Assembly: GCF_021390435.2 (NCBI RefSeq) | Contig: NZ_JAJVCN010000001.1 | Coordinates: 1,550,001 to 1,614,000 of the forward strand | Origin: Kibdelosporangium philippinense | Lineage (GTDB): Bacteria; Actinomycetota; Actinomycetes; Mycobacteriales; Pseudonocardiaceae | Reading direction: 5' to 3' | DNA length: 64,000 bases | Shown: piece by piece, positions 35,523 to 44,518 of the stretch | How positions within the stretch are numbered: position 1 is the first letter of the stretch | How the letters are laid out: each line of letters begins with the position of its first letter | Translations under genes and position numbers: made by a program | The notes under the pieces: model-generated | Databases searched by the model: none | Told to the model about the DNA's origin: nothing | Seen by the model: only the letters and a program-made list of their open reading frames with translations

Positions 35523-36178
35523 GCCGGATCCTGATCGCGGAGGACGAACAACGCATCGCGTCCTTTGTGGATAAAGGACTGCGCGCCAACGGATACAGCA
35601 CGACCATTGTGGCGGACGGCGACGCGGCGCTGGCAACGGCGGTCACCGGTGACTTCGACCTTGTCGTGCTCGACCTCGGCCTGCCACGCCGGGACGGTTT
35701 CGAAGTGCTGCAAGGGATGCGCAAAGCGAACGTGATGACCCCGGTGATCATCCTGACCGCAAGGGACTCCGTGCACGACACGGTCGCCGGGCTGGAAGGC
35801 GGCGCGGACGACTACATGACCAAGCCATTCCGCTTCGAGGAACTCCTCGCCAGGGTCCGGCTGAGGCTAAGGACCGAACGGACCCCCGAGCTGACTGTCC
35901 TGAGGCACGGCGATCTCACGTTGGACCTACGCACCCGCCGAGTCACCACACCTCAATCCACGGAGGACCTCACGGCTAGGGAATTCTCCTTGCTGGAGCT
36001 GTTCCTGAGGCATCCGGGTCAGGTGCTCGCAAGGGAACAGATTCTTTCGCACGTGTGGGGATACGACTTCGACCCTGGGTCCAATGTGGTCGATGTCTAC
36101 GTGCGCACGGTCAGAAGGAAAATCGGCGCGGACTACATCGAGACGGTCCGGGGCATGGGTTATCGGCTGTCCACATGA
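35519..36178 (+). CDS. OmpR/PhoB-family response regulator
   Basis: 219 residues: receiver domain with acidic pocket AEDE, phospho-acceptor Asp52 in VVLDLGLP and Lys in YMTKPFRFEEL; then a winged helix (LTAREFSLLELFLRHPGQVLAR, DVYVRTVRRKIG). Partner of the preceding kinase by overlap. Direct repeats TCATCT-N5-TCATCT before both this operon and the next transporter gene are candidate sites for it. Confidence 0.93.
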   Translation: MSRILIAEDEQRIASFVDKGLRANGYSTTIVADGDAALATAVTGDFDLVVLDLGLPRRDGFEVLQGMRKANVMTPVIILTARDSVHDTVAGLEGGADDYMTKPFRFEELLARVRLRLRTERTPELTVLRHGDLTLDLRTRRVTTPQSTEDLTAREFSLLELFLRHPGQVLAREQILSHVWGYDFDPGSNVVDVYVRTVRRKIGADYIETVRGMGYRLST

Positions 36179-36186
36179 AAGCCTCC

Positions 36187-36203
36187 TCATCTATGTGTCA
36201 TCT
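36187..36203 (+). promoter_or_regulatory. Direct repeat TCATCT-N5-TCATCT before the transporter gene
   Basis: Two identical hexamers 11 bp apart lie 24 bp before the transporter start and just after the regulator gene. Eight bases (CCTCATCT) at the first half are the same as at the site before the kinase operon. This links the regulator to the transporter. Confidence 0.5.
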
Positions 36204-36226
36204 GTGTTTAAGGTCCACCCCGCACA

Positions 36227-37537
36227 GTGGACACCATGGCAAGCCCGGCTGTGCTCACCTTGGTCATCTTCGCGATCGCGATCGTCGCGTGGATGATCGG
36301 CAAGCTTGACGACACGTTCGTCGGCTTGCTGGCCGCGCTCGCCTTGCTGTTCGTCGGGGTCATCGAGCGGGACGACTTGTTCGGCGCGCTCGGCGGGGAC
36401 ACGATCTGGCTGCTCATCGCGGCCTTCGTGATCGCGCAAGGACTCGCGGCGACCGGATTGCCTGAGAAAGTCGGTGCGATGCTGATCGCACGGGCTCGAA
36501 GTGTCCGTCAACTCGCGCATCTTGTCACGGCAGGGCTTGTCCTGACCGCCCTCGCGGTTCCGGCGACATCGGGCCGCGCGGCGTTGGCATTGCCTGTGTT
36601 CATGGCGCTCGCCGAGGTTCTCAAGGAACGGCCGAGGGTGGTCATGGCGCTCGCGTTGCTGATTCCGTCGGTCATTCTCCTGTCAGCCATTGCCACGTTG
36701 ATCGGTGCGGGCGCGCACCTGATCACGAGTCAGTTGCTCACCGGGATTACCGGCGCGGGCATCGGGTTCGGCCAGTGGCTGCTGCTTGGTCTGCCATTCG
36801 CGGTGCTCAGTTCCCATCTGTGCGCCGAGATCGTGATCCTGTTGATGACAAAAAGGACAGACCGGCGGGAGAAGCTGCCGCGAGTGGAGCTCAACAAAGA
36901 GCCGTTCACGGCGGCGCAGACGCGCGTCACGGTCGTGCTCGCTGTGGTCATCGCTTTGTGGTGCACCGGGTTTCTGAATCCGGCGATCGTGGCACTCGTT
37001 GGCGCGGTCGTGATCACGTCGCCACGGATCGGCACGATCGGCATGAGTGCCGCCTTGGCGAAGGTGCCGTGGTCACTCCTGCTGTTCATGGCGAGTACCG
37101 CCGTGATCGGCAACGCACTGTCCACTTCGGGCGCAGCTGATTGGCTTGGCAAGGCTGCTTTCGGTGGTGCCACAGGCAATGCCGTTGTCCTGCTGATCAC
37201 GGTCGTGGTCGTGAGTGCTTCCGCACACCTGGTGCTGCAGTCGCGGTCGGCACGGTCGGCTGTGCTGGTTCCGCTGGTCATCCCGATGGCGTTGGCCACT
37301 GGGATGAATCCGGCGGCGCTCGCGTTCGCTTCGACGGCCGCCGCGGGGTTCTGTCACACATTGCCGTCTTCGGCCAAACCGGTCGCGATGTTCGCGGCCA
37401 CTGAGGACGTTCCTACTTACCGCAAACGCGACCTGGTCCGGCTTTCGTGTGTGCTCGGGCCGCTGATCATCGTCTTGGTCGTCGCGTTCGCGCTGTTCGT
37501 CTGGCCGTTGCTCGGCCTTCCCATGGAGGTGTCATGA
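36227..37537 (+). CDS. SLC13/DASS-type anion transporter
   Basis: A 436-residue membrane protein with about 11-12 helices. Conserved stretches include GGDTIWLLIAAFVIAQGL, an AVPATSGRAALALPVFMAL turn like the SNT motif region of this family, and FCHTLPSSAKPVAMF at the second hairpin. DASS carriers move di- and monocarboxylates with sodium or protons. The start overlap (ATGA) with the glycerate kinase gene suggests the substrate is glycerate or a compound converted to it, such as tartrate or glycolate derivatives. An ATG at 36236 is an alternative start. Confidence 0.82.
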   Translation: MDTMASPAVLTLVIFAIAIVAWMIGKLDDTFVGLLAALALLFVGVIERDDLFGALGGDTIWLLIAAFVIAQGLAATGLPEKVGAMLIARARSVRQLAHLVTAGLVLTALAVPATSGRAALALPVFMALAEVLKERPRVVMALALLIPSVILLSAIATLIGAGAHLITSQLLTGITGAGIGFGQWLLLGLPFAVLSSHLCAEIVILLMTKRTDRREKLPRVELNKEPFTAAQTRVTVVLAVVIALWCTGFLNPAIVALVGAVVITSPRIGTIGMSAALAKVPWSLLLFMASTAVIGNALSTSGAADWLGKAAFGGATGNAVVLLITVVVVSASAHLVLQSRSARSAVLVPLVIPMALATGMNPAALAFASTAAAGFCHTLPSSAKPVAMFAATEDVPTYRKRDLVRLSCVLGPLIIVLVVAFALFVWPLLGLPMEVS

Positions 37538-38664
37538 GGTTCGCAGTCGCGCCAAGTGGTTTCAAGGAATCATTGGACGCACCGGCCGTCGCCGCCGCGA
37601 TCGCGGCAGGCATCCGGCGAGTCGAACTGGACGCGGTGATCGACGAGATCCCGCTCGTCGACGGGGGAGAAGGCTCGGCAAAGGCGCTCGCGGTCGCCCG
37701 CGGCGGCCGGATCATCCCGGTCACGGTGACCGGTCCCGTCGGACGGGCAGTGGATTCGCACTTCGCGATGCTCGACGACCACACCGCCGCGCTCGACATG
37801 GCCGCGGCGGCGGGCCTGAGGCTCGTGCCTAGATCACACCGAGATCCCGGACTGACCACGACTTACGGCGTCGGCGAGCTGATCAGAGCAGCCCTCGACC
37901 ATGGCGCCCGCACGATTCTGGTTGGCTGCGGCGACTCCGGAACCTGTGACGGTGGCGCGGGTGCGCTCGAAGCCTTGGGCGCCCGGATTCTGGACGTCGA
38001 TGCCCAGGCATTGGGACAGAGTGGCTATGCTCTCACGGCCGCCGCCAAACTCGACGTGTCCTCATTGGATAGCAGGCTGGCCGACACCGAGATCATCGCC
38101 GCAGTCAACCCGTACAACCTGTTGACCAGCGTTTCCCAGGTATTCGGGCCGCAGAAGGGCGCGACCCCAGACCAGGTCGCCATCCTGGCTGAGGCGATGG
38201 ACCGTTGGGCTGACGTCCTGGCGGGACACTGTGGTCTGGACCTACGGCCGATGCCAGGCAGCGGCGCGTCCGGCGGGCTGGGCGCAGGGCTGGCTGGGGC
38301 GCTGAACGCCAAGCTCATTCCGCGTTTCGACGTCCTGCTCGACCACACTGACCTGGACAGTCGGCTGGCCAAAGCCGATCTGGTGATCACGGCGGAAGGT
38401 ACGATCGACTACCAGACCCCACGCGGCAAGATCCCAGCCGAGGTAGCGACCCGTGCCAAACGCCATGGCAAGCCAGTGATTGCTCTGGCGGGCACGATTG
38501 GCGACGGCGCGCACCACGCGTACGCCACCGGAATCGATGCCTACGCGGGAATCCTCTCGGCCCCGGTGCGCCTGGCCGAAGCGATCGATCACGCTGCTGA
38601 GCTGCTCACCGACGCGACCGAACGCGCACTGAAACTGGTCAACGTCGGCGCTGCGATGAAGTAA
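37534..38664 (+). CDS. glxK: Glycerate kinase (GlxK/GarK type)
   Basis: 376 residues of glycerate kinase family type 1. Typical are MRFAVAPSGFKESLDAPAVA, IPLVDGGEGSAKALA, GCGDSGTCDGGAGALEALGA, the NPYNLLTSVSQVFGPQKGATP block, and GSGASGGLGAGLAGALNAKLIPRFD. It phosphorylates glycerate with ATP for entry into lower glycolysis. Translationally coupled to the transporter gene. A hairpin follows at 38726. Confidence 0.93.
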   Translation: MRFAVAPSGFKESLDAPAVAAAIAAGIRRVELDAVIDEIPLVDGGEGSAKALAVARGGRIIPVTVTGPVGRAVDSHFAMLDDHTAALDMAAAAGLRLVPRSHRDPGLTTTYGVGELIRAALDHGARTILVGCGDSGTCDGGAGALEALGARILDVDAQALGQSGYALTAAAKLDVSSLDSRLADTEIIAAVNPYNLLTSVSQVFGPQKGATPDQVAILAEAMDRWADVLAGHCGLDLRPMPGSGASGGLGAGLAGALNAKLIPRFDVLLDHTDLDSRLAKADLVITAEGTIDYQTPRGKIPAEVATRAKRHGKPVIALAGTIGDGAHHAYATGIDAYAGILSAPVRLAEAIDHAAELLTDATERALKLVNVGAAMK

Positions 38665-38725
38665 TTCCGATATGGCGGGAACCAGCCGCCCGCATCGCCC
38701 GACTCCTACATAGAAGCAGGTCATG

Positions 38726-38773
38726 CCTCGTGAGTGGTTAGCCGCGTTAGAACGCGGCTAACCACTCACGAGG
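38726..38773. repeat. CGTGAGTGGTTA hairpin between codirectional operons
   Basis: Perfect 23-bp arms, CCTCGTGAGTGGTTAGCCGCGTT and complement, with a two-base loop. It separates glycerate kinase from the next operon and ends 28 bp before its first start codon. Inner stem differs from the other copies in a compensated way. Confidence 0.8.
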
Positions 38774-38801
38774 GGTCTTTTGAGTGGGAGGCTCTGGGGG
38801 A

Positions 38802-39530
38802 ATGCGGTGGTACGAGAACGACGACTTATGGTCCGGCTTCGCCGAGACGATGTTCCAGCCGCACCGGGCGAAAGAAGCCGCTGACCTGGTCGCCACGTCA
38901 CCGCTGCTGGACTTCGGACCGGCCGCGCGAGTGCTGGACCTGTGCTGTGGCCCTGGGTTGTGGCTGTTGCCGCTGGCGCAACGCGGATACCAGGTCACTG
39001 GCGTCGATCTCAGCCCGATCATGCTTGAGCACGCCAAAACCAGGTGCCCGGAAGCAGAGCTGATCTGCGAGGACATGCTGGAGTTCGCCCGGCCCGGCCA
39101 GTTCGACGTTGCGCTCAACGTGTTCACCAGCTTCGGGTACTTCGCCGAAGCCGAAGACAACCTGCAGGTCCTGCGCAACGCATACACATCGCTGGCCAAG
39201 GACGGCCAGCTGATCCTCGACGTGCTGGGCAAAGAGGTCCTGGCGAGCTGGGTCGGCAGGCCGAAGTCCGTTGACGTCGAAGGTGGTTACGTCGTCATGC
39301 GCGACACCGTCCTCGACACTTGGACCCGGCTGCGCACCGACTGGACCCTGATCAAGGGCGAGACGGCAAGGCACGCGGTGATCGAATGCTTCATCTACAG
39401 CGGCGCCGAGCTCAAAGCTCTCCTGCAAGAAGCCGGGTTCCAGGACATCGAGTGCTTCGGCGACTTCGACGGCGCGCCCTATGACAACTACGCGAAACGG
39501 TTGATTGTTCGTGGCTACCGGCGTGACTGA
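38802..39530 (+). CDS. Class I SAM-dependent methyltransferase
   Basis: 242 residues starting MRWYENDDLWSGFAETMF after CTGGGGGA. SAM-binding motif I is VLDLCCGPGLWLLPLA, followed by QVTGVDLSPIMLEHAK and ICEDMLEFARPGQFDVALN. The C-terminal beta strands include ECFIYSGAELKALLQEAGF. It is the first gene of a coupled operon with a metal-chelate importer, a cysteine-synthase-like enzyme and an ATP-grasp ligase, so it may N- or O-methylate the operon's product. Confidence 0.85.
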   Translation: MRWYENDDLWSGFAETMFQPHRAKEAADLVATSPLLDFGPAARVLDLCCGPGLWLLPLAQRGYQVTGVDLSPIMLEHAKTRCPEAELICEDMLEFARPGQFDVALNVFTSFGYFAEAEDNLQVLRNAYTSLAKDGQLILDVLGKEVLASWVGRPKSVDVEGGYVVMRDTVLDTWTRLRTDWTLIKGETARHAVIECFIYSGAELKALLQEAGFQDIECFGDFDGAPYDNYAKRLIVRGYRRD

Positions 39531-40563
39531 GCGGGTCCGGCTCGGGCCGGTCCTGCTGACGCTATCCGTGGCGTTGCTCGTTTCCATCGCCGCGGGCATC
39601 GCACTGGGCCCGACGGTCGTTCCGGTCGGTGAAGTGCTGCGTTATCTGAAAGCCGCGCTGACCGGCGGCACGATCACCGCGGACGAACTGTCCAGCTACA
39701 CCATCGTATGGGAGGTCAGGACACCGCGCGTGCTGCTTGCCGTGCTGGTCGGAGCGGGGCTGAGTGTCGTCGGCGTGGTGATCCAAGCGTTGGTACGCAA
39801 CGCTTTGGCCGATCCGTTCGTCCTGGGCATCTCCTCGGGTGCATCTGTTGGCGCGACGGCAGTGGTCGTGTTCGGCGTCTTCGCGAGCCTTGGCGTTTAC
39901 GCGTTGTCCGCAGCGGCATTCCTGGGCGCGCTAGGCGCGTCGGTTCTCGTATATATCGCAGCAATGAGCAAAGCAGGGCTCACGCCGCTCAGGCTGGTCC
40001 TAACCGGAATCGCTCTGGCGTATGGGTTTCAGGCCGTGATGAGCGTGCTTGTGTTCCTTGCCCCGGACGGTCAAGCAGCGAGGACAGTGCTGTTCTGGCT
40101 GATGGGCAGCCTTGGTGGAGCGAACTGGGGATCCCTGCCGATCGCGGGCATCGCCGTGTTGCTCGCGATGATTGTGTTGCTACGAAACAGCAGGCCACTG
40201 GACGTGCTGGCGATGGGTGACGAGACAGCGGCAAGCCTGGGCGTGGACGCCGTACGGCTGCGGCGCTGGCTGTTCGTGCTCACCGCCGCAGTGACAGGGT
40301 TGATCGTCGCTGTCAGCGGAGCGGTCGGGTTCGTCGGGCTGGTGATGCCGCACCTGGTCCGGATCGTGGCCGGGTCGGGGCACCGCCGGGTGCTCGCGGT
40401 GGCACCGTTGGCTGGCGCGGTGTTCATGGTCTGGACCGACCTGGTCGCCAGGACATTGGTCGCGCCGGAGGAGCTACCGCTTGGCGTGATCACGGCCGTG
40501 ATCGGGGTGCCGGTGTTCATCACGTTGATGCGCCGCCGGGGATACCTGTTCGGGGGCCGTTGA
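39511..40563 (+). CDS. FecCD/BtuC-type ABC permease
   Basis: About 350 residues with nine to ten helices. Family marks: GPTVVPVGEVLRYL, TIVWEVRTPRVLLAVLVGAGL, QALVRNALADPFVLGISSGAS, the FWLMGSLGGANWG loop, and GFVGLVMPHLVRIVAGSGHR. The start could be the GTG at 39511 or at 39523; both overlap the methyltransferase gene. It forms the membrane channel for metal-siderophore or cobalamin-type ligands with the next two gene products. Confidence 0.9.
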   Translation: MATGVTERVRLGPVLLTLSVALLVSIAAGIALGPTVVPVGEVLRYLKAALTGGTITADELSSYTIVWEVRTPRVLLAVLVGAGLSVVGVVIQALVRNALADPFVLGISSGASVGATAVVVFGVFASLGVYALSAAAFLGALGASVLVYIAAMSKAGLTPLRLVLTGIALAYGFQAVMSVLVFLAPDGQAARTVLFWLMGSLGGANWGSLPIAGIAVLLAMIVLLRNSRPLDVLAMGDETAASLGVDAVRLRRWLFVLTAAVTGLIVAVSGAVGFVGLVMPHLVRIVAGSGHRRVLAVAPLAGAVFMVWTDLVARTLVAPEELPLGVITAVIGVPVFITLMRRRGYLFGGR

Positions 40564-41336
40564 TGGACATCTCGCTGACCGGTGTCTCGGTCGAGATCGC
40601 CGGGAAAACCCTGATCAAGGACCTGCACCTGGACGCGGACGCCGGGCAGGTCGTCGGCTTGGTCGGGCCGAACGGAAGCGGCAAATCCACGGCACTGCGG
40701 TGCGTCTACCGGGCGCTGACCCCGAGCGCGGGCGCTGTGTTCCTGGACGGCACCGACGTCGCGACCCTGACCCTCAGACAGAACGCGAAATACGTCGCCG
40801 CGCTCACCCAGGACAACCACACGGACCTCGATTTCACGGTCTCCGAAGTCGTTGCCCTCGGCCGGACTCCGCACCTGCGTGGAAACCAGGCATTGTCGGC
40901 CAAGGAACACGACCTGTGCCGGGAAGCGATGGCGCAGACCGATGTCCTGCACCTCAAAGACCGCAGCATCCTGACGCTGTCCGGTGGTGAACGGCAACGC
41001 GTGTTCATCGCCCGGGCGTTGGTGCAGGAACCCAAGGTCATGGTGCTTGACGAGCCCACGAACCACCTGGACGTCCGGCACCAGGTGGAACTGCTGTCGT
41101 TCCTGCGAAAGTCCGGGCTGACCGTCTTGGTTGCCATCCATGACCTGAATCTCGCGGCCGCCGCGTGCGATCACCTTGGTGTACTGGCCTATGGCGAACT
41201 CGTCGCCGCTGGCGCGCCGATCGACGTGCTGACGCCAGAACTCGTTCGCACGGTGTTCGGAGTGGACGCGACCATTGTGTCCCATCCCAAAACCGGTGTG
41301 CCGCAGTTGCTTTACGACCTCAAGGAGAGAGCGTGA
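40563..41336 (+). CDS. FecE/BtuD-type ABC ATPase
   Basis: 257 residues: Walker A GPNGSGKST, Q-loop ALTQDNH, signature LSGGERQRVFIARAL, Walker B VMVLDEPTNHLD and switch His VAIHDLNLAAA. The ATG at 40563 shares one base with the permease stop (TGATG). Energises uptake by the FecCD-type permease. Confidence 0.92.
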   Translation: MDISLTGVSVEIAGKTLIKDLHLDADAGQVVGLVGPNGSGKSTALRCVYRALTPSAGAVFLDGTDVATLTLRQNAKYVAALTQDNHTDLDFTVSEVVALGRTPHLRGNQALSAKEHDLCREAMAQTDVLHLKDRSILTLSGGERQRVFIARALVQEPKVMVLDEPTNHLDVRHQVELLSFLRKSGLTVLVAIHDLNLAAAACDHLGVLAYGELVAAGAPIDVLTPELVRTVFGVDATIVSHPKTGVPQLLYDLKERA

Positions 41337-42313
41337 CCAAAATCCTGCCCCTTGTGCTGGTCGCAGGGCTATTAGCCGGGTGCGGTGCTTCCGTGCAGCA
41401 GACCGCGGATCTAAACGCGCCGGTCACGATCACCAACTGCGGACAGGAAATCAGCTACCCGGCGCCGCAACGACCGGTCGCGTATGACGTCAGCGGCACC
41501 GAGAAGATGTTCTCCCTTGGCCTGGCGGATCGCATGCGGGGGTACGTGATGAACAAACTCGGTGACCCGGCCATCGCCGGATCGCCATGGAAGGACGACT
41601 ATACGAAGGTCCAGCGGCTGGGCACGTCCCGGATCACGCGGGAGATCGTGGTCGACGCCAAGGCGGACTGGGTGATCGCTGGGTGGGGATCCGGGTTCAG
41701 CGAGGAGCGCGGGATCACGCCGCAACTGCTCGACCAGGTCGGCATCCGCAGCTACCTGCACACCGAGACCTGCTGGAACTTCGGCGACAAGAAGACCACA
41801 GTGCCGCCGCTGGAAGCGTTGTACGCGGACCTGGCCAACCTCGGCAAGATCTTCAAGGTCGAGCAGCGTGCGACGGACCTGGTCGCCGACCTGAAGAACC
41901 GGGTGGCCAAGGTCCAGCAGTCCATACCGGCGAACGTGCGGCCCGCCAAGGTGTTCGTCTACGATTCGGGAACGGACCAGCCGTTCACCGCGGGCAAACA
42001 CGCGGCGCCTACCGACATCATCGCGACCGCGGGCGGCCGAAACGCGTTGGGCGACTTGGAGAAAGGCTGGACATCGGTTGGCTGGGAGCCGGTTGTCCAA
42101 GCCGCGCCGGACGTGATCGTCATCATCGACTACGCCGACCAGCCCGCGGCCGACAAGCAGAAGTTCCTCGAAGCGCATCCGGCGTTGCAGGCTGTTCCGG
42201 CTGTGCAACAGAAGCGTTTCTTCGTCATGTCCTATGGGGACGCCGTGAGCGGCCCGCGCAATGTCAAGGGCGCTGAGGACTTCGCCGCGTACCTCAGGTC
42301 GGTCGGCCGATGA
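41333..42313 (+). CDS. Metal-chelate substrate-binding lipoprotein (FecB/BtuF type)
   Basis: 326 residues with lipobox LAGC (Cys17). The fold is PF01497: RPVAYDVSGTEKMFSLGLADRM at the first lobe, a long backbone helix, and GRNALGDLEKGWTSVGWEPVV, PDVIVIIDYADQP in the second lobe. Typical for ferric-siderophore or similar chelates. GTGA overlap with the ATPase gene, AAGGAGAG upstream, and ATGA overlap with the PLP enzyme gene. Confidence 0.88.
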   Translation: MTKILPLVLVAGLLAGCGASVQQTADLNAPVTITNCGQEISYPAPQRPVAYDVSGTEKMFSLGLADRMRGYVMNKLGDPAIAGSPWKDDYTKVQRLGTSRITREIVVDAKADWVIAGWGSGFSEERGITPQLLDQVGIRSYLHTETCWNFGDKKTTVPPLEALYADLANLGKIFKVEQRATDLVADLKNRVAKVQQSIPANVRPAKVFVYDSGTDQPFTAGKHAAPTDIIATAGGRNALGDLEKGWTSVGWEPVVQAAPDVIVIIDYADQPAADKQKFLEAHPALQAVPAVQQKRFFVMSYGDAVSGPRNVKGAEDFAAYLRSVGR

Positions 42314-43338
42314 GTCTCGTCCACGAGCACATCACCGACGCGATCAAGGCGCCCGACCTGATCCGGTTACGGGACAACGTCATCCTGGCCAGGTTCGAGA
42401 CGATGAAGGTCTATGCGGCGCTCGGCGCGGTCCGGACTCTGCTGGATCGGGGCGTCGTCCGGCCTGGGCAGACCCTTGTGGACAGTTCCAGTGGGATTTA
42501 TGCCTTGGCGTTGGCCATGGCGTGCCACAGGTACGGGCTCAAGTGTCATATCGTCGCTTCGACCACCGTGGACGCGACCATGCGGGCGCAGCTGGAAATC
42601 CTTGGCGCGACGGTGGATCAGATGCCGCCTTCCCAGTCCCTGAGGCTGGATCAGGAACGTCGGGTGCATCGGGTTCATCAGCTGCTGGCGCAGCGGCCGG
42701 ACGTGCACTGGATGCGGCAGTATCACGACAGCGTGCACTACGAGGGCTACAAGCACTTGGCCGAGCTCGTTTCGGCGGCCGTGGACGGGCCTTTGACGGT
42801 TGTCGGTGCCGTGGGCACGGGAGCATCGACCGGAGGGCTCATCGAACCTCTGCGGGAAAAAGATCCGTCTGTGCGGCTGTTGGGGTTGCAGCCGTTCGGC
42901 AGTATCACGTTCGGCAGCGAGGGTTTCACCGATCCGGACGCGATCATCGCCGGGATCGGCAGTTCGATCTGGTTCGACAACGTCCGGCACCATCTGTACG
43001 ACTGTCTGCATTGGATGGACTTCCGGCATGCCATGGCTGGGACGATCGGGCTGCTGCGGGACCATGCCGTATTCGCCGGGCTGTCCACCGGGGCTGCCTA
43101 TCTCGTCGCCGAGTGGGAGGCCGGGAGCAATCCGGACCGGACTCACTTGGTGATCGGCGCCGACACCGGACATCGGTACGTGGATCGCGTCTTCGCCCGG
43201 CATCGTGAAGCCCTCGACATGGAGTCGTTGCGTCCGTTGGAGATCACCTCACTCGACGACTTGACCATGCCGTGGTCGGTCATGGAGTGGCAGCGTCGGC
43301 CGTGGCCAGTTGTGCGACAGGAGGAACAAGCGTCGTGA
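42310..43338 (+). CDS. PLP-dependent cysteine-synthase-family enzyme (SbnA-like)
   Basis: 342 residues of fold-type II PLP enzymes. Lys33 in FETMKVYAALGAV takes the place of the internal-aldimine lysine, and GAVGTGASTGGLIEPLRE is the phosphate-binding loop. The usual SGNTG substrate loop reads SSSGIYALALAMA, so substrate binding should differ from O-acetylserine sulfhydrylase. In SbnA and related enzymes such proteins make diaminopropionate derivatives from phosphoserine or O-acetylserine with an amine nucleophile. Coupling to an importer and an ATP-grasp gene suggests it makes an amino acid building block of a metallophore. Confidence 0.8.
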   Translation: MSLVHEHITDAIKAPDLIRLRDNVILARFETMKVYAALGAVRTLLDRGVVRPGQTLVDSSSGIYALALAMACHRYGLKCHIVASTTVDATMRAQLEILGATVDQMPPSQSLRLDQERRVHRVHQLLAQRPDVHWMRQYHDSVHYEGYKHLAELVSAAVDGPLTVVGAVGTGASTGGLIEPLREKDPSVRLLGLQPFGSITFGSEGFTDPDAIIAGIGSSIWFDNVRHHLYDCLHWMDFRHAMAGTIGLLRDHAVFAGLSTGAAYLVAEWEAGSNPDRTHLVIGADTGHRYVDRVFARHREALDMESLRPLEITSLDDLTMPWSVMEWQRRPWPVVRQEEQAS

Positions 43339-44498
43339 CCATTGTGGCCCTTGAGGCACTGATGTTCGGGCTAGGGCACATGGTTCGCGCCGCGGAAAAG
43401 GCAGGGGAGCGGTTGTGCCTGCTGACTGGCGTCCGTGAGATCTACCGGCACGAACTTTCCCGGCTGTCACTGGAAGTCGTTGACGTGGATACGACTGACA
43501 TCGCGGCCTGTGCGGAAATCCTCAAGGAAATCCCGGACCTGCATGGACTGATCAACTCGACCGACACCTGGTTCGTCCCAGGCGCCAAGCTGACCGCCCA
43601 ATTCGGACTGCCCGGGCGGAGTGTGGCGTCAGCGCAGTTCCTGCGGGACAAGCTGAAAGTCCGGCAGCGCCTGCATGAGCACGGTCTGAGCCCGGCTCCC
43701 GGCGACACGCTTCCGGCAGTGCTCAAGGACTCCGCGGGAACATCGTCGCGGAATGTCTGGCTGGTTCGGACGCCCGAGGAACTTGATGCCGCTTTGGCCG
43801 AAGCAGCGCAAGGTGACCTCAAGGGAGAGTTGTTCGCCGAGCCGTTGTTCGCGGGCCCGGTCTACAGCGCCGAAACCATCACCTGGGAGGGGCAGACGCG
43901 GCTGCTTGGCGTGCTCAGCCGTCAGGTGACTGGCGTACGCGAGGATGCCGCGGCATTCCCGGTCGCCTTCCCGGCAGACGAAAAGGCCGAGCTGGCGTCG
44001 TGGGTCAGCAAGGTGCTGACGGCCGTGGACTACGAGCAAGGGTTCGCGCACATCGAGTTCGTGTTCACAGTGGACGGCCCGCAGCTCGTCGAGATCAATC
44101 CCCGGATCGGCGGTGCCCTTGTGGGCGAAGCTTTGTGCCGGACGCTCCGCGCGAACGTCTACGATTCGATGATCGACATGGCGCTCGGTAAGGCACCCGT
44201 ATTGCTGGAGCACGCCGAAGCGACTGGGCCCGCGGTGGCGTTCGCGCTCGTTTACCCCAAGCAGCAAGGCGTTCTCACAGCGATCGATGGCTTGGACAAA
44301 CTGGCCGCCTACCCGGGGAAACCCGAGTGGTACCCGACCAAAGCCGTTGGCGATCGGATCGATCACCTGACCGATCAACGCGGCTGCGTTGGCATTGTGC
44401 TGACCGAAGGGCCGACCGCGGAACTGGCGATGCATCGCGCACTGGCCGCGGCCGCCGCGGTTTCGCCATCAGCAGAATCGGCAGACCCTGGTGCGTAA
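43335..44498 (+). CDS. ATP-grasp carboxylate-amine ligase
   Basis: 387 residues: a small N-terminal domain (ALEALMFGLGHMVRAAEKAG), then an ATP-grasp fold with AVLKDSAGTSSRNVWLV (ATP-binding Lys), ELFAEPLFAGPVYSAETI and the metal-binding FTVDGPQLVEINPRIGGALVG. It should activate a carboxylate as acyl-phosphate and join it to an amine. GTGA overlap with the PLP enzyme gene. The pair resembles the logic of DcsD/DcsG in cycloserine biosynthesis and DdaB/DdaF-type pairs, but the other genes of those pathways are absent. Confidence 0.82.
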   Translation: MTIVALEALMFGLGHMVRAAEKAGERLCLLTGVREIYRHELSRLSLEVVDVDTTDIAACAEILKEIPDLHGLINSTDTWFVPGAKLTAQFGLPGRSVASAQFLRDKLKVRQRLHEHGLSPAPGDTLPAVLKDSAGTSSRNVWLVRTPEELDAALAEAAQGDLKGELFAEPLFAGPVYSAETITWEGQTRLLGVLSRQVTGVREDAAAFPVAFPADEKAELASWVSKVLTAVDYEQGFAHIEFVFTVDGPQLVEINPRIGGALVGEALCRTLRANVYDSMIDMALGKAPVLLEHAEATGPAVAFALVYPKQQGVLTAIDGLDKLAAYPGKPEWYPTKAVGDRIDHLTDQRGCVGIVLTEGPTAELAMHRALAAAAAVSPSAESADPGA

Positions 44499-44518
44499 GC
44501 CCATTTAGGGTGACGGCC

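Noticed and set aside
34113..36178. Two-component system as VanRS
   Set aside because: The sensor loop and regulator do not resemble VanS/VanR; direct repeats link it to the transporter operon, and no such repeat is seen before vanH.
42310..44498. PLP enzyme and ATP-grasp pair as part of cycloserine or dapdiamide biosynthesis
   Set aside because: Other required genes of these pathways are missing, and the pair is embedded in a metal-chelate import operon.
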